Below are positions 1 through 6,812 of a stretch of 44,821 nucleotides of DNA, one piece after another. The notes under the pieces are model-generated. The model was not told where the DNA came from. It saw nothing but the letters and a program-made list of their open reading frames with translations, and ran no database searches. The first letter of the stretch is position 1, and every line of letters starts with the position of its first letter. Position numbers and translations under genes: made by a program. This DNA comes from a bacterium (GTDB taxonomy: Bacteria; Cyanobacteriota; Vampirovibrionia; Obscuribacterales; Obscuribacteraceae): assembly GCA_018062085.1 (NCBI GenBank), contig JAGOSY010000034.1, positions 1 to 44,821 of the forward strand, in the 5' to 3' direction.

Positions 1-1084
1 CGACTTCTAAGTAGCGATCGGCACCGCGATGATAGAGGCGGAAATTGCTCATGGTCTCTTGCTTATCGGGTGCAGAGGCGCGGAAGTAGTTGAATTGGTT
101 ATAGTCGACCACTATTCCTTGGTCTTTAAATGTTTCATTAAGGGCTCGAGCGACACGCTCACCGGACTCTTTGTTGGCAGGGAAATCAGTCATGGCCTTT
201 TTCAAAGCTTCAGCATCACCGTCTATGACAGCCTTGCTGATTCGGCAAGCAGTGAAATATTCTATGGATGTGAGCTCAGGGAACTTAGCCATATCTTTGT
301 AGATGTCGGAAGGCTTGCAGACATCAGGGCGAGCACCGTCTGCGGGCTTATCGGTGGGTTTGTCTGCTGTACTGTCAGATGGCTTGGCGGCGTTACCTGG
401 TGTCAGATTTTCTGCTGGTTTTTCTGACGGCTTGGCGGCATTACCTGGTGTCAGATTTTCTGCTGGTTTTTCTGACGGCTTGGCAGCATTACCTGGTGTC
501 AGATTTTCTGCTGGTTTTTCTGACGGCTTGGCGGCGTTACCTGGTGTCAGATTTTCTGCTGGTTTTTCTGACGGCTTGGCGGCGTTACCTGGTGTCAGAT
601 TTTCTGCTGGTTTTTCTGACGGCTGATCCTGGTTCGGGCGCCCCGGAATGTTCAACTTGGTTCCGCGCTTCAATAAATGGGGATTGCAATCAAGCCCAGG
701 CAAGTTTTCTTTGTTGGCTTCGACCAATTCTTTAACGCGTTTCTGCACTTCGGCGGCGGACGACTTGCCACCTTCTTTCTTGATCAGTCTCTCAGCCATG
801 CCCCAAAGACTGTCACCAGGCTTCACTTCATATTTACCATCAGGGCCAACTTCAAGACTGCTGCCCTGTTGTTTCTTTGCTTCTTTATCCCAGGCACGGC
901 CTGACTCTGTTTTACGCCCATAGTCTGGCTTGAAAGGCGAGCAAGCATCATTGAGAGAGCACGCACCATTGCTGCGAGCTGGTAGCTTGTACTGCTCTAG
1001 CAATTCACGCTGTACACCAGCACTGTTTCCACTAAGTGCAGCGGGAGCAGTACGATCAGTTGGTAAATGGTTTGAATCTAGCAT
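1..1084 (-). CDS. LysM-domain protein with five-copy 16-residue repeat (partial)
   Basis: The frame is open from an ATG at 1084 leftwards through the window edge, so the C-terminus is missing (about 361 codons visible). There is no signal peptide: the N-terminus is polar. Residues about 90-145 form a LysM domain, recognisable from YEVKPGDSLWGMAERL near its start and LLKRGTKLNIPG at its end; LysM binds peptidoglycan or other GlcNAc polymers. It is followed by five tandem copies of PSEKPAENLTPGNAAK (DNA 385-626), a Pro/Glu/Lys linker that could span the cell wall. The region after the repeats is mostly helical and unrecognised. An AGGAAG ribosome-binding site lies 4-9 bases before the ATG. The next gene upstream ends about 60 bases away on the same strand. 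Function beyond wall binding is unknown. Confidence 0.85.
   Translation of the reverse strand, partial: MLDSNHLPTDRTAPAALSGNSAGVQRELLEQYKLPARSNGACSLNDACSPFKPDYGRKTESGRAWDKEAKKQQGSSLEVGPDGKYEVKPGDSLWGMAERLIKKEGGKSSAAEVQKRVKELVEANKENLPGLDCNPHLLKRGTKLNIPGRPNQDQPSEKPAENLTPGNAAKPSEKPAENLTPGNAAKPSEKPAENLTPGNAAKPSEKPAENLTPGNAAKPSEKPAENLTPGNAAKPSDSTADKPTDKPADGARPDVCKPSDIYKDMAKFPELTSIEYFTACRISKAVIDGDAEALKKAMTDFPANKESGERVARALNETFKDQGIVVDYNQFNYFRASAPDKQETMSNFRLYHRGADRYLEV
385..626 (-). repeat. Tandem 48-bp repeat, five copies
   Basis: Five head-to-tail 48-base units encode PSEKPAENLTPGNAAK within the LysM protein. Copies differ by only a few third-position or single-base changes (for example GCG/GCA/GCC-type swaps at the Ala codons), so expansion is recent. 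The unit is a multiple of three, and copy-number change would keep the frame. Confidence 0.9.
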
Positions 1085-1144
1085 TTCACTTCCTACCTGA
1101 GTTGAGAGGGGGGTTCTCTGTGGTCTCAATATAGGAAAAACTTG

Positions 1145-2143
1145 TTACGGCTTAGTTACTAAACTTTTCACGAGCAAATCGACATATACAGGTAGGTGAT
1201 CCGAGCCCAGGTTTGGCCCGAGAACGCGGTTCAACACCTCGATGTCGTGGCTGACCAGAAAGTGATCAATCGGTACAAAGGGAATTAGCATTTCCGTTGA
1301 CCAAGACGGCTGCGGTCCAAATCCTTGTTCTGAATCTTTCAACTTACCAACTTCAAGCAAATGAGCAAAGTGGTACGACCAAGGGCTGCAGTTGAGATCT
1401 CCCAATACAACGCATGGAGAGCCTGATTTCGCTGCAACTTCGCCCATTCCTAACAATTCAGCATTACGACTGGCTACCATTTTTTTAGGAACAGTAGGAT
1501 GGGCAACGATACACTTAATGGCACCTGCACTTGATTTCAGGTGACAACGAATCTGCGGATGTTCAACTGGATCGCCTGGGTAATAGACAATTTCTTGATC
1601 AACAATTGGAAGCTTGCTAAACAAAGCAAGACCCGATGAGTATTTGCTAGCAATCACGCGATAGGGATAGTCGCCAAATTCAGCCTCTAGTGCTCTTTTC
1701 CAGTCATCAGATAATTCAGTGACAGCAAGAACATCTGGCTGTAATTCTCTGATGTAGCCGATGACACCACTAATGTTTCGATTCTTGTCTGCCTGCGGAT
1801 TGATCTGTAAAATTCTTATTCTTACTTGAGGCAAGCCCAGAACCAGCTCACCAGAGCTATTTCGAGCCGAACTCACGACTGGACAATACATACTAAAAAC
1901 AGGACGGCTGCTCAATAGAAGCAAAGCAAAAGTTACGGCAGCAAACTTATAGCTCTTCAAAAACAAAAGCCCAAGCAAAAGCAAGAGAAAAAGCCAAAGG
2001 TAGAGGAGCGTAAAGTGACTAAGCAAGTCCAGCCAAGGATGATACTTGCCAAAACAACTGGCAATGGACAAAGAAGCGACAAGAGCCACAAGAAAATAGA
2101 TGGTGAACCTAAGAATTTTACTGCTCCACAGTGCCATGAGCAT
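1145..2143 (-). CDS. Membrane-anchored endonuclease/exonuclease/phosphatase family protein
   Basis: A 332-residue protein with two to three hydrophobic helices in residues 10-80, then an endonuclease/exonuclease/phosphatase (EEP) domain, about residues 108-325. Visible catalytic signatures are Asn115 (ILQINPQ), Glu143 (VTELSDDW), His215 (VAHPTVP), Asp249/Asn251 (GDLNCSPW) and a C-terminal SDHLPV. This is the full EEP metal and acid-base set, so the enzyme should be active as a Mg-dependent phosphodiesterase or nuclease. The architecture matches the bacterial membrane-bound EEP group whose substrates are mostly unknown. The catalytic domain would lie on whichever side of the membrane follows the last helix, most likely outside the cytoplasm. 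The start is an ATG; a second in-frame ATG lies two codons further in. Confidence 0.88.
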   Translation of the reverse strand: MLMALWSSKILRFTIYFLVALVASLSIASCFGKYHPWLDLLSHFTLLYLWLFLLLLLGLLFLKSYKFAAVTFALLLLSSRPVFSMYCPVVSSARNSSGELVLGLPQVRIRILQINPQADKNRNISGVIGYIRELQPDVLAVTELSDDWKRALEAEFGDYPYRVIASKYSSGLALFSKLPIVDQEIVYYPGDPVEHPQIRCHLKSSAGAIKCIVAHPTVPKKMVASRNAELLGMGEVAAKSGSPCVVLGDLNCSPWSYHFAHLLEVGKLKDSEQGFGPQPSWSTEMLIPFVPIDHFLVSHDIEVLNRVLGPNLGSDHLPVYVDLLVKSLVTKP

Positions 2144-2239
2144 GATACAGACAAAACAAACGAATAGGCCACTATTCGCCTACAAAGTATAGTATATAGA
2201 TCCAAAAATTTTTAGAGCAGTGAACTCTAAGAAAGAAAC

Positions 2240-2280
2240 GGGGGGAAGATTCAGAGCCTGAGCCCTGTTACCCTCCCCCC
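2240..2280 (-). terminator. Probable terminator of the small gene at 2362-2604
   Basis: A GGGGGGA (2240-2246) / TCCCCCC (2274-2280) stem encloses a G/C-rich loop. On the minus strand it is followed by the T-rich stretch GTTTCTTTCTT. It sits just downstream of the minus-strand small gene and upstream of the EEP gene. Confidence 0.5.
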
Positions 2281-2361
2281 TGACTAAGGTTGCTGAAGAA
2301 TCGAAAGTTACTACCGCAAGACTATTTCACTTGAGCACTAACCACCGATTATTCACAATCG

Positions 2362-2604
2362 CTACTTCATAAGATCCTTTATGTCGGGGTCCTCGAGCCA
2401 CTGCTTACCTCCTTTGCCGAACAAGCCAACATCGCTGACTTGACGAATGGTGGGCAGGGAAGTGGTGTCACAATCGACGCCGAACAGGGAAAGAATTTGA
2501 CGAGTGCAGCGCCGCAACTTGCGGTTGGCCAAACGTCTGTCATTCTTTTCCGAATCAGCATCAGTCATGCCAGTGATGGGGGTCCGCTTCAACGAACGAC
2601 TCAT
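2362..2604 (-). CDS. Small basic conserved hypothetical protein (80 aa)
   Basis: The start is the internal ATG at 2604 rather than the longer frame, because AAAGGAGATCCAG places a strong AGGAG ribosome-binding site directly before it and the upstream extension is unlike coding sequence. The N-terminus MSRSLKRTPITGMTDADSEK, followed by NDRRLANRKLRR, matches a widespread family of 70-90 residue uncharacterised proteins that share an MSRS(L/I)+...SEK.D+R.ANRKLRR pattern. It is strongly basic in the first half, which is compatible with RNA or ribosome binding, but that is inference. No enzyme motif is seen. Confidence 0.75.
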   Translation of the reverse strand: MSRSLKRTPITGMTDADSEKNDRRLANRKLRRCTRQILSLFGVDCDTTSLPTIRQVSDVGLFGKGGKQWLEDPDIKDLMK

Positions 2605-3371
2605 CTGGATCTCCTTTGTTTTTTTAAGCAAGCAAAGCTTGCGGATAATTTCCCAGATCGAAATCACCACTTGAAGCCAGCAAGGCAATTCCAAATGGTG
2701 TTACTCATTGCCCGCGCAAAAAAAAGCACGCGCACAAAATGAGTGTTTCAATTCTTCTTTCTTCCGAATAGTGTTTCCATCAAGAAGCGCTTATATTCTC
2801 GATTTCACCAAGACAAAGTCTGATCAGCACACCAGGGTGAGTGAAGGAGAAGTGATATAGAAGGTGAACTAGTGCGCTTTTAGATGGATATTTTTTTGGA
2901 GCAAGGGAAAGAGTTTGGGTGTGCTTATCGAACCTATGATGCATGGCCATTTGATATCAAGTGATGTCAAGACATGTATCTAAAGCAGATTATGAGAATT
3001 GCTTGAGAACCAGCCAGCGAAGCACAAAGAAGGTTGTCAGCGGGCAGCAAAACACTTGCTATGCATCAATCTTCAAGCCCCAAGACTAAAGCAGAGCTTA
3101 ACTCTTGACAATTTACCTGCGCGAGCTGACGCGAGCATGTAAAGTGATCTGTTAACAATGTTTAGTGTCTTTAAGAGCTAATAGAGAGCGTTGAAGTTGA
3201 TCCTGTTTAGCTTTCCTCACTAGATTCAAGATATCTTCTACTCTCTTAAATCGAATAGGTCTCTCTACCCCCCAAGTATTCGACTTCCACCCCAAACCTT
3301 ATTGCTTGTGCACCCCAGCCTTGACGCTTGCGTTGAGTTGTCGGGCAGGTGGCGCTGGCATGGAGATTTTT
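2605..3371. other. Long intergenic region without a convincing gene
   Basis: No ORF here has coding character. Visible elements are a perfect 10-base palindrome TTGATATCAA at 2951-2960 and a consensus-like -35 hexamer TTGACA at 3105-3110 that lacks a well-spaced -10. The region probably holds divergent promoters for the flanking genes. I see no tRNA cloverleaf and no recognisable riboswitch. Confidence 0.5.
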
Positions 3372-3809
3372 ATGTCAACAACCTACAGTAACGCTCAAAC
3401 TTTCGTGCGCGCTGCGGTTGCCGATATGCTCAGTGCAATCACCGGTAACCTCAGCTCGACAAGAATGCGATTGGTGTCCACCACATCAACCTATTCTCGC
3501 TTCGTCTGGATCATGGTGGAACGCATAGCACCTGGTACCACCGGTGATAGCGTCATCGCCAGAACCAACGATATGGACCTCTCCGGAGGTGTTCCACCGA
3601 GCCTCTACGTCTGTGCCCCGCTCGCCCGCGTACAAGACCTCGAAGTTCACATTCTCAACTTTCTCGATACCGAACTCTTGAATTACGGCAAGGTCGACGC
3701 ATTGCTTCAGTCTGATATGCAAGACGGAACGCACTGCGCCACATTCGTCGGCGATTCGGAAAGCGGCTACGCCAACATCACGGAGCAGGTCAGCCTGCTT
3801 ACCGTCTGA
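3372..3809 (+). CDS. Hypothetical protein upstream of pepA (145 aa)
   Basis: The ATG at 3372 is chosen because GGAG at 3362-3365 is well placed; the longer frame from 3306 begins in non-coding-looking sequence. The protein is soluble, mixed alpha/beta and has no signal peptide. Its start, MSTTYSNAQTFVRAAVADML, and the rest carry no motif I recognise. Codon use is rich in C-ending codons like the adjacent pepA gene, which suggests a similarly expressed gene. Only about 70 bases separate it from pepA, so the two may be co-transcribed. Function unknown. Confidence 0.7.
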   Translation: MSTTYSNAQTFVRAAVADMLSAITGNLSSTRMRLVSTTSTYSRFVWIMVERIAPGTTGDSVIARTNDMDLSGGVPPSLYVCAPLARVQDLEVHILNFLDTELLNYGKVDALLQSDMQDGTHCATFVGDSESGYANITEQVSLLTV

Positions 3810-3880
3810 TGCTGGTTTCTCTCACCAACAAACTCAAACACGCGCAAGGCCCGTAAGCCAAGCGCTTGAGGAAAACAATC

Positions 3881-5434
3881 ATGTCTCTTATCATTTCGGC
3901 GACCTCCAGCCGTCTTGACTCCGCAATCAAGCGGGTCAAAGCTGGAGAACGCGCCAACCTCCTTCTCGTTGTATTCTCTGGTGAAAAGCTTTCCGGCCAG
4001 GCTCTCGCCGCTGACGATCTGACCAACGGTCTGATCAAGCGTCGCCTCAAGCAGGACGGCTTTCAAGCCAAGTTCATCCAAACCAAGGTGATCGACACCG
4101 ATCTCACCACCGACGGTCTGGACAAAATCATCCTGGTCAGCCTGGGCGCTCGCTCCAAGCTCACCCTCAACGGTCTGCGCGCAGCTCTGGCTGAAGCGTT
4201 CACCACCGCTCGCGACGTGGCTGGCTCCGAGCGCCTGATCTTCCCCCTGATTGACGTTGACCTGCACGGGTTCACCGTCGAGCAGTTCGCTCAGGTCGTA
4301 ACCGAGTACTCGGTTCTGGCCGACTACGAGCCCAACCACCGCAAGACGCGTGAGTGGGGCAACGAAGGGCCGCGCACCCACCTCAAGTCGCTGAAGATGC
4401 TCTGCACCGCTGGCACGCTTACTGCGGCCAAGAAGGGCATTCTCATGGGCCGCTTGCTGGGTGACGCCACCAACCGCGCCCGCAACATGGTGAACGAACC
4501 TTCGAACATCATGACGCCCATGAAGATCGCTGCCATGGCTCGCGCTGTGGCCAAAGATTCTGGCGGTTTGGTGAAGTGCGAAGTGCTCGACATCGAAGGC
4601 ATCAAGAAGCTCAAGATGGGCGGCCTCCTGGCTGTCAATCGTGGCTCGGAGAACCCGCCGGCTTTCATCGCCATGAGCTACGACCCTGAAATCGGTCTGA
4701 CTCAGCAGGTGATTGGTCTGGTCGGCAAAGGCATCACCTTCGATACCGGTGGTCTCAACGCCAAAGACTACGACGGCATGCTCGACATGAAGAACGACAT
4801 GGGCGGTGCCGCCGCTGTGTTGCAAGTAATGTCGATTCTGTCGGTGCTCAAGCCGCAGATTTCGGTGCGGGCAGTGATTGCCGCTTCCGAGAACATGATC
4901 GACGCCAAGTCGATGCGTCAGGGCGACATCCTCAAGACCATGGCTGGTCTGACTGTCGAAATCGGTCACACCGATGCCGAAGGTCGCCTCACTCTGGTCG
5001 ATGCTCTGCACTACATCCAGACCGTCAGTGGTGCCAACCAAGTGATTGACGTGGCCACCCTAACCGGTGATGTCGAAACGGCGCTTGGTGACAAGATTTC
5101 GGGCGTGATGGGCAATAGCGAGCGCTTTACTCGCGAAGTGCTGAAGTGCTCGAAAGAAGCCGGCGAACCGATGCACGAACTGCCCCTCTTCGAGGAGTAC
5201 AGGGACTGCAACAAGTGCGTCATGGCCGACCTCAACAACAGCGGTACCGGCCCTGGTGCCATCACTGCTGGCTGGTTCTTGCGTGAATTCATCAAGGATG
5301 GCACAGTTTGGGTGCACATTGACATTGCTGGCACGAGCTTCCGTCGCCACGACCACGGTGTCGATTCCACTGGTGCTACCGGTGTTGCCGTGCGCACGCT
5401 GGGCCAGTTGCTGCGCCAGTACTCGAAGCTGTAA
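3881..5434 (+). CDS. pepA: Leucyl aminopeptidase (M17 family)
   Basis: A 517-residue cytosolic aminopeptidase that removes N-terminal residues from peptides using two divalent metals. The N-terminal macro-like domain is residues about 1-170 and the catalytic domain about 180-517. All metal and catalytic positions of bovine LAP are present at a constant offset: Lys283 and Asp288 (GKGITFDTGG), Lys295, Asp306 (MKNDMGG), Asp365 and Glu367, and Arg369 (TDAEGR). The usual NTDAEGR is HTDAEGR, so the Asn that contacts substrate is His363. The ATG at 3881 has GAGG at 3868-3871; the upstream TTG at 3866 overlaps that site and was rejected. Codon use is strongly biased, suggesting high expression. A strong terminator follows. 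Confidence 0.96.
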   Translation: MSLIISATSSRLDSAIKRVKAGERANLLLVVFSGEKLSGQALAADDLTNGLIKRRLKQDGFQAKFIQTKVIDTDLTTDGLDKIILVSLGARSKLTLNGLRAALAEAFTTARDVAGSERLIFPLIDVDLHGFTVEQFAQVVTEYSVLADYEPNHRKTREWGNEGPRTHLKSLKMLCTAGTLTAAKKGILMGRLLGDATNRARNMVNEPSNIMTPMKIAAMARAVAKDSGGLVKCEVLDIEGIKKLKMGGLLAVNRGSENPPAFIAMSYDPEIGLTQQVIGLVGKGITFDTGGLNAKDYDGMLDMKNDMGGAAAVLQVMSILSVLKPQISVRAVIAASENMIDAKSMRQGDILKTMAGLTVEIGHTDAEGRLTLVDALHYIQTVSGANQVIDVATLTGDVETALGDKISGVMGNSERFTREVLKCSKEAGEPMHELPLFEEYRDCNKCVMADLNNSGTGPGAITAGWFLREFIKDGTVWVHIDIAGTSFRRHDHGVDSTGATGVAVRTLGQLLRQYSKL

Positions 5435-5491
5435 GAAATTCTCGAAGCTGTAACAAGCAGTCGAGGTAATAAAAAGAGAAGTTCTCTTTTT

Positions 5492-5536
5492 GGAAAACAG
5501 GGAAGGAGCTAACGCTCTTTTCCTGTCTTCCTTTTT
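5492..5536 (+). terminator. Rho-independent terminator of pepA
   Basis: An 18-position stem (5492-5509 with 5514-5531, one A-C mismatch and two G-U pairs) closes a TAAC loop and ends in TTTTT. A second, smaller A/T-rich hairpin AAAAAGAG-AAGTT-CTCTTTTT lies just before it (5471-5491), so two terminator-like hairpins stand in tandem. Confidence 0.85.
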
Positions 5537-5585
5537 CATTGTCACTATTGTCTTATATAGTTGAACTCCAAACCCATGCTCCACC

Positions 5586-5855
5586 ATGGGGACCATTAGT
5601 AGTCGAGATTCCGCCCAAGGTGCTAGGTCTGACCAGCAGGCTCCGAGTGTAAGTAGCCAGAACAAGGGGCTCAAGATCAATGCCGATGGCTTGGTGGATG
5701 TCTACTTCGGACCCAAAGCACCAACGGGAAAAGAGAACAATTGGGTGCAGACGATTCCAGGCAAAGATTGGTTCATGATCCTGCGCTTGTATGGTCCGCT
5801 AGAGCCATGGTTCAACAAGACCTGGCGGCCCGGCGAAATCGAGCTGCAACCCTGA
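5586..5855 (+). pseudogene. C-terminal remnant of a DUF1254/DUF1214 protein
   Basis: The frame covers only the last 60-75 residues of the DUF1214 domain. The diagnostic run from NADGLVDVYFGPKAP to WFMILRLYGPLEPW, ending PGEIELQP, is the conserved tail of DUF1254/DUF1214 proteins that are normally about 350-480 residues long. The sequence upstream of about 5615 has no matching N-terminal part in any frame, and pepA's terminator lies directly before it. The start at 5586 has no good ribosome-binding site. I read it as a deletion remnant rather than a working gene, though a short expressed fragment cannot be excluded. Confidence 0.75.
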
Positions 5856-5862
5856 TCGCAGT

Positions 5863-6591
5863 TCAGTTTGTTGACAAACTCTCTTCCAGGGCAGTTATCC
5901 TCTCTGCCAGATGCTTTTTGTCGAGTTGATCAGGAATGTTCAGTTGATCCAATTGATCAAGCATCAATAATTTGATCTGACACGAAACTAACGGTTCAAT
6001 CTTGTCATCAATCGTCATATGCGGGGAGAAAGTGGTCCCGACCAAAACTTTGACGTTATGAATTCCGTCGACAGAACTCGAACCTTTTCGTTTATTGTTG
6101 CGCAGACCGTGCAAAAACAGGTCGCTTCCTTCATAGAAGTTGTAATTGACACGCACATTTGCCGGAATAGTACTCGCTTGAGATGCTCCAGGCACTGAAA
6201 CAGTGTCGATGGTCACTAGTAGGTCAACTGGAATGTTTTTCTTATCTAAATCTCTAGCCAGATGTACAGCTCCGGCAGCGCCCCAGCTATGTCCCAGCAA
6301 CACGACCTTGGCTTTGCTGCGATCGGCTTGAATTTTTTTGGAAACCGACCGCCAATTGGTAAACCAGTGTCGTTCAAACTTTACCGGAATCTCTAAGTCC
6401 CGGCCAACGTTTTGCGTTTTCGTTTTTATCTTCTTGACCGTTTCACGACTGAATACGTCAATGAATCCACCCGTAAAAAAGTAGACGTGCACAGGTTGTC
6501 TTACTTCTGCTGCCAGCACTTCAAGAGTGGACAACGACAGCAAAGAAAGAACTAAGACAGTTTTGAATATGGAGACACTTGTGGTCTTCAC
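5863..6591 (-). CDS. Secreted alpha/beta hydrolase
   Basis: A 242-residue protein with a GTG start preceded by AAGGAGCG. A signal peptide occupies residues 1-28 (hydrophobic core VLVLSLLSLS, likely cleavage after LAA). The nucleophile elbow is GHSWGAAG with Ser102; an Asp in VTIDTVS and a His in FSPHMTIDD are plausible remaining triad members. This is the fold of lipases, esterases and related hydrolases acting outside the cytoplasm. Substrate is unknown. The C-terminus carries a short leucine/aspartate-rich helix with repeated LDQLDQLN-type steps. It runs convergently into the DUF1214 remnant, whose stop is only a few bases away. Confidence 0.82.
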   Translation of the reverse strand: MKTTSVSIFKTVLVLSLLSLSTLEVLAAEVRQPVHVYFFTGGFIDVFSRETVKKIKTKTQNVGRDLEIPVKFERHWFTNWRSVSKKIQADRSKAKVVLLGHSWGAAGAVHLARDLDKKNIPVDLLVTIDTVSVPGASQASTIPANVRVNYNFYEGSDLFLHGLRNNKRKGSSSVDGIHNVKVLVGTTFSPHMTIDDKIEPLVSCQIKLLMLDQLDQLNIPDQLDKKHLAERITALEESLSTN

Positions 6592-6812
6592 AACGCTCCT
6601 TGCAGCGAGTAGAAGAAATTGAATGGCTAGCCATATTAACCCAATCTTCCTCTGGAGCCGGTTAAAAGTCGCGCAATCTTAGTAAGAGCTAACACTATCA
6701 AGTTTGACTTCAGCAAGCCTGCCTCTAGCAACCGACACAACCTTGACAAAGCTACCAAGGCGTATTAATGCCCCCAAACTGGCTCTTTACAATGCACACT
6801 GACTTGGCTAAG

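Noticed and set aside
385..626. CRISPR array
   Set aside because: Units are directly adjacent with no spacers, and the repeat is an in-frame coding repeat.
303..735. Plus-strand frames over the 48-bp repeat
   Set aside because: They are shadows of the minus-strand LysM protein; the repeat keeps several frames open.
3105..3150. Sigma70 promoter built on TTGACA at 3105
   Set aside because: No -10 element lies at 16-18 bases; the nearest A/T-rich hexamer is about 27 bases away.
3767..5041. Long minus-strand frame opposite pepA
   Set aside because: The pepA frame has complete M17 motifs; the opposite frame has no family signature and comes from codon bias.
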